Shown: positions 17,776 to 28,569, numbered from the stretch's first letter. The stretch: 46,258 bases of DNA from CAZZBK01 sp964387325 (GCA_964387325.1 CAYLYE010000013.1:1-46258); one strand, 5' to 3'. The notes: generated by a model from the sequence alone, not told the origin. Numbers and translations: made by a program.

Positions 17776-20700
17776 ATGCAACGGTCGCTATGGTCGCGAT
17801 TTCGGGCTTGGTTCAATCACACACTACCGAAGCCGATTCGAAAACCCACTCCGTATCGCCGACAGCAATTGCGGTTAGAGCCACTCGAAATTCGCGCCAT
17901 GCTGACCGTGTCGATCTCCGACACGTTCAATCGTGTCGACGCAACCCATACGGCTGCGGCCAACAACGCGCTGGGGGGCAGCGGGTCGCATTACTATATC
18001 AACATTTTCCCGACCGGCGGTGGCGCGACGATCACATCGAACCAGCTGCGCAACGCGGGCGTTGATTACGGTGGCGTGCAATTCGCCGCCTCGACCGTCA
18101 GCAACGGCGAGAACATTGGCCAAGATTTAAACATGGAAGCCGATCTGACGGCCCCCAAAGATGCGTCCGGCAATGCGTCCTGGTCGGCACTCTATTTTCG
18201 CAGTCGGGCTGCTGCTCCCAACGACGGAATCAACGGCGGCTCCAACTCCGGATATTGGGTCAGGCTGCATAGCACCGGTGAAGTCTCCGTTCGTCCGCTC
18301 AATACGGTCAGCGGTGGATTCTCGGCCTGGACCGCACGGCCTACGTCGTTTGATAGTACGGTTGCACACAACATGGAAGTCGCCTTCACCGGAACGACTC
18401 TGCAGGTCGCCGTCGATGGACAACTGCAAACGTTCCTCTCCGGCCACCAGAGCAACATTCAAACCACCTCGCTTTCCATTCCGACGGTCTCCGGCTCAAA
18501 CAACGGCACCGGCGGCGTCGCGTTCGGCGCCGAAGCGAATCGCGGCGTCGGTCTCGGCGGACAAATCGCCGACAACCTGATCGTGTCCACGTACTCCTCG
18601 CTCACCGGTCTGCCCGTCTCGAACAATTTCACCGCCAGCTTGGACTACGGCGACGCGCCCGACACAGGCGATGGCCGTGCCTCGGGCAACTACAGCACCA
18701 CGGGCGTCGACAACGGGCCCAGCCACGTCATCACACCCGGCTTGCGTATCGGAGCGACGATCGACGGCGAGAACGACGCCTCGCCCAACTCCTCGGCCAC
18801 GGGCGACGACACCGCAGGCGTCGACGATGAAGATGGCATCAGCGGAGCCATCAACGTCTACAAGTCGACCAATCCGTCGATCAACGTCAACGTGACGAAC
18901 ACCACCGGCACGGCGGCAACGCTCGCCGGCTGGATCGACTGGAACAGCGACGGCGTGTTTCACGCCAGCGAGGCCGCCACGGTCAGTGTCCCCAGCGGTG
19001 TCAGCGGCGCGGTCACGCTCGTGTTTCCAACGATCCCGACAACAGCGGTCGCCAACACCTTCGCCCGTTTCCGACTGAGCACCGACGCAGCTGGCTTGAA
19101 TCCCGTCGGCGCGGCCAGCGACGGCGAAGTCGAAGATTATCCGGTCACGATCGCCACGCCAACCGTGGTCACCACCACGTCCGACGTCATCAACGCCGGC
19201 GACGGCGTGCTCTCCTTGCGCGAAGCGATCATCCAAGCCAACGCCTCGCCCGGCGCCGACATCATCGCGCTCCCCGCCGGCACCTACACGCTCAGCATCA
19301 CCGGCAAATATGAAGACGCCGCCGCCACAGGCGACCTCGACATCACGGGCACCGTCACGATCATCGGTGCCGGCCAGGGGGCCACGATCATCCAAGCCGG
19401 CGCCTCGGCCGCCGCGGGCATCGATCGCGTGTTCGATCTGCTCTCCGGCGCGAATGTCACCTTCAACACCCTCACCATCCAGAACGGCAACCCAGGCACC
19501 ACCGACAGCGACAACGGCGGCGGCATTCGCAGCAGCGACGCCACGCTGTCACTCGCCAATGTGACCGTCCAGAACAACATCGGCGAGCGCGGCGCGGGCA
19601 TCACGGCCGATGGCTTCGGCGGCGGCAACCTCACCATCACCGACAGCATCATCACCGGCAACTCGGCCGACAATCGCGGCGGCGGTATCAATGTCACAGG
19701 CACGCGCACGCTGTTCCTCACCCGCAGCACCGTGAGTAACAACACCACGACTGAAAACGCGGGCGGCATTGCCATTCACAACACGGGCACCAGCGCCGTC
19801 ATCACCAGCAGCACCATCAGCGGCAACTTTGCCGCCAACGTCGGCGGCGGGCTGTTGACCTTCTCTCCCATCACCATCACCAACAGCACCATCAGCGGCA
19901 ACTCGGCCAATAGCTCGGGCGGAGGACTCGCCGGCGACATGACCGTCTTCAACAGCACCATCACCGGCAACCGGGCCGACGCCGATGGCTCCAGCGAAGG
20001 CACCGGTGGCGGCTACTCCGCGGGCGGAACGGGCGATATTTTCTACAACTCGATCATCGCCGGCAACTTCATCGGCACCGGCTCAACCCCCAACGACATT
20101 GACCTCCCGATCACCACCGCCAACAACAACCTGATCGGCGACGCCGGCAGCGCCGGCGGCATCACCCACGGCGTCAACGGTAACATCGTCGGCAACGCCG
20201 GCTCGGGCACAATCACCACCAGCACCATCCTCAACACCACACTGGCCAACAACGGCGGCACGACACTGACCCACGCACTGGTCGCCGGCAGCCCCGCCAT
20301 CAACGCGGGCAGTAGTAGTTGGTTGTTCTCCGACTCGCGCGACCTCGACGGCGACGGCGACACCGGCGAGACTCTGCCCGTCGATCAGCGCGGCGTGGGG
20401 TATCCGCGCGTGCAAGGCACGTCCGTCGACATGGGCGCTGTAGAAGTAAACACCGCGCCGACCACTTCCGGCCTTGCCAACGTGACGGTCGACGAAGACG
20501 CTGCCGACACACTGGTCAATCTGCTCACCGCCTTCGCCGACGCCGAAAGCGGCGCGGCCGGCCTAACCTACACCGTCCAAGTCAACACCAACCCCAGTCT
20601 CTTCACCGCCGCCTCGATCTCGGGCAGTCAGCTCACGCTCGATTACGCCCCCGACGCCAACGGCAGCGCTTCGATTACGATCCGCGCCACCGACAGCAGC

Positions 20701-23700
20701 AACCTGTTCGTCGACAGTAGCTTCAGCGTGACCGTCAACTCAGTCAATGACGTGTCAAGTTTCGTGGTCGGCAGCAACCAATCCGTGCTGGAGGACGCGA
20801 TCTCGCAGAACGCCTCAAATTATATCACGAGCATTTCGAGTGGTCCGAGTAATGAAAGCGGACAGTCGCTGAACTTTATCGTTAGTAACAACAACAGCGG
20901 GTTGTTCAGCGTGCAGCCGGTGATTGCCAGCAACGGCCAGTTGACCTACACCCCGGCGTCGAACGCCAACGGCTCGGCGATTGTCACAGTGCAATTGCAC
21001 GACGATGGCGGGACAGCCAATGGTGGCGTCGATACCTCAGCAGTCCAGACGTTTTCGGTCAATGTCACGGCCGTGAACGACGTGCCGAGCACAGTCGTGG
21101 TCGGGCCGGTGGTCACCAGTGTCGCCCTTATTCGCGATATCCGGGCCGGTTCCAGCGGTGCCAACCCGCAGGTTTTCGCAGAAGTCAATGGGATTTTGTA
21201 CTTCAACGCCGATAACGGCACTAATGGCACCGAACTTTGGAAGAGTGACGGCAGCAGTGCGGGGACGGTCCTGGTCAAGGACATCCAGCCCGGTGCGAGT
21301 GGTGCCAACCCGCTGTCGCTCACGAACATCAACGGGACACTGTACTTCCAAGCCAATAACGGCACAAATGGCGAAGAGCTGTGGAAGAGCGACGGCACCA
21401 GTTCGGGGACCGTACTCGTCAAGGATATTCGCCCCGGTCCTGGCGATGCCGGTCCGCGGTTATTCACGGAAGTGAACGGGACGTTGTTCTTCCGCGCCTT
21501 TAACGACGGTCACGGCTACGAGCTGTGGAAGAGCGACGGCACGAGCGAGGGGACCCTACTCGTCACGGATATCCGCGCCGGCGTTGGTGGCGCTACCCCG
21601 CGGTATCTGACGAACGTCAATGGGACGTTGTTTTTCCATGCCACGGACGACATCAATGGCATCGAGCTGTGGAAGAGTGATGGCACGGCTTCGGGGACTG
21701 TCCTCGTCAAGGATATCAATCCCGGTGCTGGCAACGCCAGCCCGCAGTATCTCACAAACGTCAACGGAACGTTGTACTTCCGCGCCAATGACGGCTCGAA
21801 TGGCTACGAACTCTGGAGGAGTGACGGTTCAAGCACGGGAACTTTTCTCGTCACAAACATTAAGCCTGGTTCTGTCGACGGTAACGTGATGTACCTCACG
21901 AACGTCAACGGGACGTTGTTCTTTCAGGCCAACGGCTTCTCCAGTAACGACGAACTCTGGAAGAGCGACGGAACGAGTTCGGGAACTGTCCTAATCAAAG
22001 AGATTCAGCCAAGTTTAACGGACGGTAGTAATCCTCAGTTTCTCACAAACGTCAATGGTGTCTTATTTTTCCGGGCCTATACCAACGCCAATGGCATTGA
22101 ACTCTGGAAGAGCGACGGCAGTAGCGCGGGAACCTTGCTCGTCAAGGATATTAGTGGTAGCAGTAACCCGCAGTCTCTCACAAACGTCAATGGGGCGTTG
22201 TACTTCAGCGCCAATGATGGTACGAATGGCATTGAACTGTGGAAGACTACGACATCTATAGAGTTCTCGACCAACGAAGACGCGGGTGCGCAGAGTGTGA
22301 CGGGTTTCGCCTCAGCGATCAGTGTCGGTCCCAGCGACGAGAGCAACCAGACACTGAATTTCATTGTCACGAACAGCAACTCCAGTTTCTTCAGTGTGCA
22401 ACCATCGCTCGACAGTACAGGCCAGTTGACCTACACCCCGGCGACCAACGCCAATGGCTCAGCGGTCGTGTCCGTGCAGTTGCACGACAACGGTGGCACC
22501 GCCAGCGGCGGTCTCGATACGTCGGTTGCCCAGACGTACGCGATCAACGTCACGGCTGTGAACGACGCGCCCAGCTTCGTGGTCGGGAGTACACAGTCGA
22601 TTCTGGAAGACGCCGGAACTCAGAGCGTGAGTGGCTTTGCCACGAGCATTTCGCGAGGCCCGAGCAACGAGAACACGCAGAGCGTGTCGTTCGCGGTTAC
22701 CAACGACAACACGACCCTATTCAGTGTCCAACCAGCCATTGACGCGTTTGGGAATTTGACCTACACGACGACCGGATCCGGTTCGGCGACCGTGTCGGTC
22801 GTGTTGAGCGACGACGGCGGAACGGCCAACGGCGGCGTCGATACCTCGACAGCCCAGACGTTTGCGATCACGGTCAATCCGGTGAGCAATAATCAAGCCC
22901 CATCGTTCGTGGTGGGCGGTGCCCAAACGGTGAACGAAGACGCGGGCGCCCAGAGCGTGAGTGGGTTCGCGACCAGTATCTTGGCTGGTCCGAGCGATGA
23001 GTCAGCCCAGGCGTTGAACTTTATCGTCGCCAACAGCAACAGCGGCTTGTTCAGCGTGCAACCGAGCATCACGAGTGCGGGTCAGTTGACCTACACCCCG
23101 GCGGCCAATGCGAATGGTTCAGCGATCGTCACCGTGCAGTTACACGATGATGGCGGCACCGCTAACGGCGGAGCGGATACCTCGGCCGCCCAGACATTCG
23201 CGATCAACGTGACGGCCGTCAACGACGTGCCAAGCTTCGTGGTCGGTGGTGACCAGACGGTCAACGAAGACGCTGGCGCGCAGTCGGTGAACATGTTTGC
23301 GACAAGCATCCTGACCGGCCCCAGTGACGAGAGCGCCCAGACGCTGTCGTTCACGGTCAGCAACAGCAACTCCAGCCTATTCAGCGTACAACCGAGCATC
23401 TCGAGCGATGGCCAGCTGACCTACACCCCGGCCGCGAACGCCAACGGCTCGGCAATTGTGTCGGTGACGCTGAGCGACGACGGCTCTACAGCAAACAGTG
23501 GCGTCGATACCTCAGCGGCTCAGACATTCGCGATCAACGTGACGGCTGTGAACGACGCGCCGAGCTTCTCGGTGGGCGCGAGTCAGACGGTGAACGAAGA
23601 TGCTGGCGCGCAGAGTGCAACCAGCTTTGCGACGAGCATTTCGCGCGGCCCGAACGATGAGTCGAACCAGACGTTGAACCTTATCGTCGCCAACAGCAAC

Positions 23701-24044
23701 AGCGGCCTGTTCAGCGTGCAGCCAACGATCAACAGCAACGGTCAGTTGACCTACACCCCGGCGGCCAACGCGAATGGCTCGGCGATTGTCAGCGTGCAGT
23801 TACACGACGACGGTGGCACGGATAACGGCGGAGCGGATACCTCGGCCACGCAGACATTCTCGATCAACGTGACCGCCGTCAACGACGCGCCAAGCTTCGT
23901 GGTCGGCGCAAACCAGACGGTACTGGAAGACGCGGGCGCGCAGACCGTGAACATGTTTGCGACCAGCATCCTGACCGGCCCGAGCGACGAGAGCAATCAG
24001 GCGTTGAACTCTATTGTCAGCAACAGCAACAGTGGCTTGTTCAG
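17776..24044 (+). CDS. Giant secreted multidomain protein, part before the N gap
   Basis: This is the first ~2,090 residues of one gene that continues after the N run. The N-terminus is basic and ends in RLEPLEIRAMLTVS, the motif typical of planctomycete surface proteins. Domain order: a lectin-like beta sandwich (SDTFNRVDATHT, to ~18600); a GEVED domain (DYGDAPDTGD to DGEVEDYPVTI); a CSLREA/beta-helix 'choice-of-anchor Q' region (GDGVLSLREAIIQAN, then repeated GGGI.. and ITGNSA turns, ending with VDMGAVEV near 20450); a tandem-95-like unit; one 110-residue cadherin-like repeat (20752-21084); eight ELWxxDGT repeats (21121-22260); then further cadherin-like units of 330 nt. Predicted to be a cell-surface or matrix adhesin. 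No other gene appears to be co-transcribed. Frame is lost at the gap only because it is 100 N. Confidence 0.93.
21121..22260 (+). repeat. Eight ELWxxDGT repeats inside the giant gene
   Basis: Eight units of about 47 residues each carry DIxPG...LTNVNGTLYF.A...ELWKSDGTSSGTVLVK. The ELWKSDG(T/S) motif is well conserved in seven units and degenerate in the eighth (ELWKTTTS). The repeats probably form a beta-propeller-like or elongated beta structure; the family is known in large surface proteins of planctomycetes and other bacteria. Confidence 0.93.
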
Positions 24045-24144
24045 NNNNNNNNNNNNNNNNNNNNNNNNNNNNNNNNNNNNNNNNNNNNNNNNNNNNNNNN
24101 NNNNNNNNNNNNNNNNNNNNNNNNNNNNNNNNNNNNNNNNNNNN
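24045..24144. other. 100-base assembly gap (N)
   Basis: The gap falls inside a cadherin-like unit. The left side ends in TTC AG and the right side begins C GTA CAG CCC, so joining them directly restores the AGC (Ser) codon of the conserved LFSVQP motif, the reading frame and the 330-nt period. The right flank is also identical to the same place in the next unit (24476-24530). The 100 N is therefore almost certainly a placeholder. The true insert is probably zero or a whole number of repeat units. Confidence 0.97.
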
Positions 24145-27100
24145 CGTACAGCCCTCGATTGACAGCACGGGCCAGTTGACCTACACCCCCGCAGCGAACA
24201 CCAACGGCTCGGCGATCGTCACCGTGCAGTTACACGATGATGGCGGCACGGCCAACGGTGGCAGCGATTCCTCGGCCACGCAGACGTTCGCAATCAACGT
24301 GACGGCCGTGAATGATGCGCCAAGCTTCGTGGTCGGTGGTGCCCAGACGGTCGACGAAGACGCGGGCGCCCAGACTGTAAACGGCTTTGCCACGAGCATC
24401 TTGGCGGGTCCAAGCGACGAGAGCACCCAAACGCTGTCGTTCAGCGTGAGCAACAGCAACAGCGGGTTGTTCAGCGTACAGCCCTCGATTGACAGCACGG
24501 GCCAGTTGACCTACACCCCCGCAGCGAACGCCAACGGCTCGGCCATCGTCACGGTGCAGTTGCACGACAACGGCGGGACGGCCAACGGCGGAGCGGATAC
24601 CTCGGCGGCACAGACCTTCGCGATCAATGTGACCGCCGTGAATGACGCGCCTAGCTTCGTGGTGGGTGCGAACCAGACGGTCAACGAAGACGCGGGCGCT
24701 CGGACGGTGAATGGTTTCGCCACGAGCATCTCGGCCGGCCCAAGCAACGAGTCGACACAGGCACTGAACTTCCTGGTGAGCAACTCCAACAGCGGGTTGT
24801 TCAGCGTGCAGCCCTCGGTCAGCTCCAACGGCACACTAACCTACACACCTGCGGCGAACGCCAATGGCTCGGCGATCGTCACCGTGCTCTTACACGACAA
24901 CGGTGGCACGGCCAACGGCGGAGCGGATACCTCGGCGGCCCAAACGTTCTCGATCAACGTGACTGCGGTCAATGATGCGCCAAGTTTTGTGGGCGGCGGC
25001 AATCAGTCGATTCTGGCAACTGCGGGTGCGCAGAGTGTCAACGGCTTCGCCACCAGTCTCTCGGCCGGCCCGAGCAACGAGTCAACACAAGCGTTGAACT
25101 TTATCGTCAGCAACAGCAACAGCGGCCTGTTCAGTGTGCAGCCAACGATCGACAGCACGGGCAAGTTGACCTACACGCCGTCGACCAGTGGTAACGGCTC
25201 CGCGATCGTCACGGTGCAGTTGCACGACAACGGTGGCACGACTAACGGCGGGCTCGACACCTCAGCGGCCCAATCGTTTCAGATCACCGTGACCGCGGTC
25301 AATCAACCGCCGGTGGTGACGACCAGCGGCGTGGCAAGCAGCTACACCGAGCAAGTCGGTTCGGTCGTGGTGGACTCGCTGCTGCAACTCAATGATGCGG
25401 ACAGCAACGTGCAAAGCGTGAGCTTGACGATTGCCTCGGCGACCCCTACCGAAACGCTACTGTTTACCAACCAAGGTGGCTTTACGGGCAGCTACAACGC
25501 CAGCACCGGGACGTTCACGCTGACACCCACGGCCGGTTCAGCGGCGGCGAGTGCGTTCGTGCCGCTGTTGCGAACGATTCGCTACCAGAACACAGGGGAC
25601 AATCCAGCAGCGCAACGTACGATCTTGATCTCGGCGACCGACGTCGGGGCCAATACGAGCAACACCGCCAGCCAGACCATCAATATCACCACCATCAATG
25701 ATGCTCCGGTCAACACGGTTTCCGGATCACGTTCGGCGATCCAAGTCGCATCGATTTCTCTGACGGGGCTCTCTGTCAGCGACGTCGACGCCAATAACGC
25801 CATCGAGCGGGTCACGTTCAGTGTCACGAAAGGCTCACTTAGTCTGAACAGCACCGTTGCCGGGGGCGTGGCCGCAGGGGCTATTTCAGGCAACAACACG
25901 GGTACCGTGACGCTGTCGGGAACGCTCACCGCGATCAACCTGACGCTCGACGCGGTCAATGGCTTGCTCTACACGCCTAAGTTTGGCTACACCGGTCCCG
26001 ATAATTTGATGATGGTCACCAACGACCTCGGTAACACCGGAAACGTCATCAATCCGCTGACCGACACGGATTATGTCGCACTGACGGTATCCGCACTCAA
26101 GGCCCCGCCTCCGCCCAATGTCTTGCCCCCGGTGGTCACCATGTCGTCGACCGGCAACACCTATACCGAAAACGTCGGTACCACGGTCGTCGATGGTGGT
26201 CTGTTGATGAATGACAAGGATAGCAATGTTCAAAACGCCACGGTCAAAATCCTCTCGCCGTTAGCCACAGATCTCTTGCTGTTCACGAATCAGAATGGCG
26301 CGACGGGGAGCTACAACGCACTCACAGGCAGTTTGAGCATTGGCCCCGCAACCGTCGGCACCACATTTACACCGGCCATCATGCAATCCCTGTTGCGTTC
26401 GGTTCGTTTCCAAAACTCGGGCGATAACCCCACGCAACTCTCCCCCAATCGCACGATCACCTTTGCCGTTACCGACACGGCCAGTAACGTCAGCAATGTC
26501 GGCTCTCAGACCGTAACGATTGCTGCGGTGAACGATGCACCGGTTAACACGATTCCTAAGCAGAACACGGCGCACAAAAACACCCCCATGTCGATCACGG
26601 GGGTCTCCATCAACGATGCCGACAACAATGGCTTCAATGAAGCGGTGACCTTGGCGGTTAATTCTGGCTCATTGACCATCAGCACCTCCATTAGCGGTGG
26701 TGTTGGGCTGGGTGACGTCGGAGTCAATGCGGCGGGACAGGTTCGCATCACGGCAAGTCTCGCCAAAATTAACGCGACGTTGGCCAATCCCGCGGGATTG
26801 ACCTTCACCCCCAAGGCCAACACCACCGGCTATGTTCAGTTCCAGGTCATCACCAACGACTTAGGCAATACGGGCAGCGGCGGCGCGAAGACCACCTCGA
26901 CCTACTTGGCCTCGAACATCGCGGTCGTGTCACCCCAAACACTTGCGGCCGGATTCGCGGGCACAGTCAACACGCTCCTCACACCAAGCGACTTAGCCCC
27001 GGTCGTCGCACAAGCCATCGGAATTTGGAGTGAGCTGGGATTAAATTCACAGCAACAGCAGTTGCTCTCGAGCGTGGCCTTCGTGATCGGCAACTACGAT

Positions 27101-27601
27101 GACGCACGCATGTTAGGGTACGTACAGGACTCCTCCACGGTTCACATCGATGACAACGCGGTCGGCATGGGCTGGTACATTAATCGCTCGACGATGAGCC
27201 CTGACCCGGCGATCGGGCAGCCGAAGTCGAACGTTGACCTCTTAACCGTCGTACTTCATGAACTGGGGCATGTCATTGGCTTGGATGACAACGACTCGGC
27301 CGACGATTTGATGGCGTGGGACTTGGGAAGTGCCGTCGCACGACGGCCAACCCTGGCTGATGTGCGTGCGAGCGATGCGGCACTGGCTAAGGACGATACA
27401 CCCTGGGCAATTGCCACTGCCCCGGCATCCGTTGGCCCCGGGGCTTCATCCGTTGCCGTCCGCGAGGCCATTTTATCTCAGGTGACCATTGCCGGGGTTC
27501 CTGTGGATGATTGGTTGTCACAAAGCATCGCCATGTACCTCAGTCAGCAGTCGGCCTCATACAAATCTTCGGCAGATGCGGATTCGATGAAGAAACGTTG
27601 A
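24145..27601 (+). CDS. Giant secreted protein, part after the N gap, with metallopeptidase-like C-terminus
   Basis: These ~1,151 residues continue the protein that starts at 17776. They finish the cadherin-like array (to ~25306), then run through two pairs of Ig-like units containing LLLFTNQ-GATGSYNALTG, NDAPVNT and TYTENVG motifs (25307-26940). The last ~220 residues are a distinct domain: TPSDLAPVVAQAIGIWSELGL, IGNYDDARMLGYVQ, and VVLHELGHVIGLDDNDSADDLM. The HELGHVIGLDD string fits the zinc site of matrixin/metzincin-like peptidases (HExxHxxGxxD), with Asp in the third-ligand position. It may be an active protease or a processing/anchoring domain typical of planctomycete exported giants. 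The stop is at 27599-27601, and dispersed repeat copy A begins 29 nt later. Confidence 0.93.
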
Positions 27602-27629
27602 AATTGTGTCCGTGTGCTGAGTCTGCAAG

Positions 27630-27739
27630 TCTATTAACGACTGCGCGGTAAATGTACCAGGGCGACCATCGGAAGCCCGGTATTTCTCGTCTTCGCGTTG
27701 CTCGCCTACGGCTCAATAGCTGCGCACACTTCAATAATC
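27630..27739 (+). repeat. Dispersed ~105-nt intergenic repeat, copy A
   Basis: This copy reads ACGACTGCGCGGTAAATG, CCAGGGCGACCATCGGAAG, CTTCGCGTTGCTCGCC and AGCTGCGCACACTTC, ending in TCAATAATC, which copy B shares. It lies 28 nt after the giant gene and just before the sigma-54 promoter. Confidence 0.92.
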
Positions 27740-27968
27740 TCCGGAGCGTGGCACGCCGCTTGCATCAGCTAATGCTACGAAGCGAATTCGGCTAGAGATG
27801 TACAACCTGGATGCATCTTTCGCTTGAACCGATCCCGCTGAAATGCACGCATTTGACACACTCCGTGCGAATTCGCTCGCTTTTGGTGTGTCCTATCCGT
27901 GTAACGTTCCTTTGGAATGATGATTCTGCATTGCCGTCCATGATTCACTTTAACAACTCGAGAAAAAT
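27740..27968 (+). other. Leader region of the macrodomain gene
   Basis: Besides the sigma-54 promoter this 229-nt stretch has two GCGAATTCG sites (27782-27790 and the perfect palindrome GCGAATTCGC at 27867-27876). It also has a GACACAC (27855-27861) / GTGTGTC (27886-27892) inverted repeat enclosing the second site. The leader transcribed from the promoter would be about 190 nt long. No strong Shine-Dalgarno precedes the ATG at 27969. Confidence 0.55.
27749..27764 (+). promoter_or_regulatory. Sigma-54 (-24/-12) promoter
   Basis: TGGCACGCCGCTTGCA matches the sigma-54 consensus TGGCAC-N5-TTGCA at every conserved base with the correct spacing. It points at the macrodomain gene, about 205 nt upstream of its start, and sits in a true intergenic region. 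It would need an AAA+ enhancer-binding activator, which is not encoded nearby. Confidence 0.7.
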
Positions 27969-28460
27969 ATGATCCATGAAGTCACGGGAGACATTTTACT
28001 CACCAAAGCTCAAGCCATTGCTCATGGGATAGCTCCGAACGACCACTTTGATCAAGGCTTGGCACTGGCGTTGCGAGAAAAGTGGCCGATGCTCGCCAAA
28101 GATTTTCGCCATTACGCTCAGCAATGTCATCCCAAGCCGGGTGAGGTGTGGATGTGGGGCGCCTCGGGTGTCCGCATCTTCAATCTACTCACACAGGAGG
28201 GGGAACACACGCATGGCTCGAAACCCGACAAGGCGACCGTGGCGAATGTGAATCACTGCCTCAAGCGTCTGCGACACAGCCTGGAACAGGAAAGTATCAA
28301 GAGTGTTGCTTTGCCCAAGTTGGCCAATGGCGTCGGGGGCTTGAGCTGGGAACAAGTCAAACCGTTGATTCATTCCCATCTCGGCGACTTGAAAATTCCG
28401 GTGATCGTCTACACGCAGTACCAAAAGCATGTGGCGGCCGTAGAGCCAGGATGCGAATAA
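27969..28460 (+). CDS. Stand-alone macrodomain (ADP-ribose-binding) protein
   Basis: The protein has 163 residues and is essentially a single macrodomain. It starts MIHEVTGDILLTKAQAIAHG, where macrodomains have the 'V.GDI' strand that contacts ADP-ribose. The phosphate-binding loop is seen as LPKLANGVGGLSWEQVKPLI, close to the 'LPRIG.GVGGL.W..V' pattern of the ALC1/DarG-like branch, which removes ADP-ribose from nucleic acid or protein. The usual Asn-Asn after GDI is missing (LLTKAQAIAHG). Conserved GVGG and Trp are present. It is transcribed from the sigma-54 promoter at 27749 and lies between two direct copies of the dispersed repeat; its stop abuts copy B. Inferred role: ADP-ribose hydrolysis or sensing. 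No partner ADP-ribosyltransferase is visible. Confidence 0.82.
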   Translation: MIHEVTGDILLTKAQAIAHGIAPNDHFDQGLALALREKWPMLAKDFRHYAQQCHPKPGEVWMWGASGVRIFNLLTQEGEHTHGSKPDKATVANVNHCLKRLRHSLEQESIKSVALPKLANGVGGLSWEQVKPLIHSHLGDLKIPVIVYTQYQKHVAAVEPGCE

Positions 28461-28569
28461 CTTATTGACGACTGCGCGGTTCATACACCAGAGCGACCAT
28501 CGGAAGCCCAGTATTTCGCGGGTTCGCGTTGCTTGTTTAGGCTCTTTTGCTGCGCATACCTCAATAATC
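28461..28569 (+). repeat. Dispersed ~105-nt intergenic repeat, copy B
   Basis: This copy begins directly after the macrodomain stop codon. It reads TTGACGACTGCGCGGTTCAT, GCGACCATCGGAAGCC, GTTCGCGTTGCTTG, GCTCTTTTGCTGCGCATACC and TCAATAATC. It has the same orientation and nearly the same length as copy A, so the two form direct repeats about 830 nt apart around the macrodomain gene. Confidence 0.92.

Larger units (their letters stand above)
20752..25306 (+). repeat. 330-nt (110-residue) tandem repeat array, interrupted
   Basis: Units begin at 'APSFVVG' positions near 22570, 22900, 23230, 23560, 23890, 24320, 24650 and 24980, spaced exactly 330 nt except across the N gap (430 nt). One earlier unit starts at 20752, and another is split by the ELWxxDGT block (its parts are 21085-21120 and 22261-22569). 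Shared motifs are NEDAGAQ, GPSDES, NSNSGLFSVQP, GQLTYTPAANANGSAIV and NGGADTSAAQTF. Some stretches are identical for over 50 nt between units, which implies recent duplication or gene conversion. Confidence 0.95.

Noticed and set aside
18496..19395. Minus-strand frame of 299 codons inside the giant gene
   Set aside because: It is antisense to the GEVED and beta-helix domains and has the Gly/Asp/Val/Arg-rich composition expected of a shadow frame.
20752..25306. Regularly spaced repeats considered as a CRISPR array
   Set aside because: The period is 330 nt, all units are translated in one frame, and there are no short repeats with unique spacers.
28060..28075. TGGCACTGGCGTTGCG, a second full match to the sigma-54 consensus
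   Set aside because: It lies inside the macrodomain coding sequence, where the codons (LALAL) explain the bases; there is no gene start suitably placed downstream.
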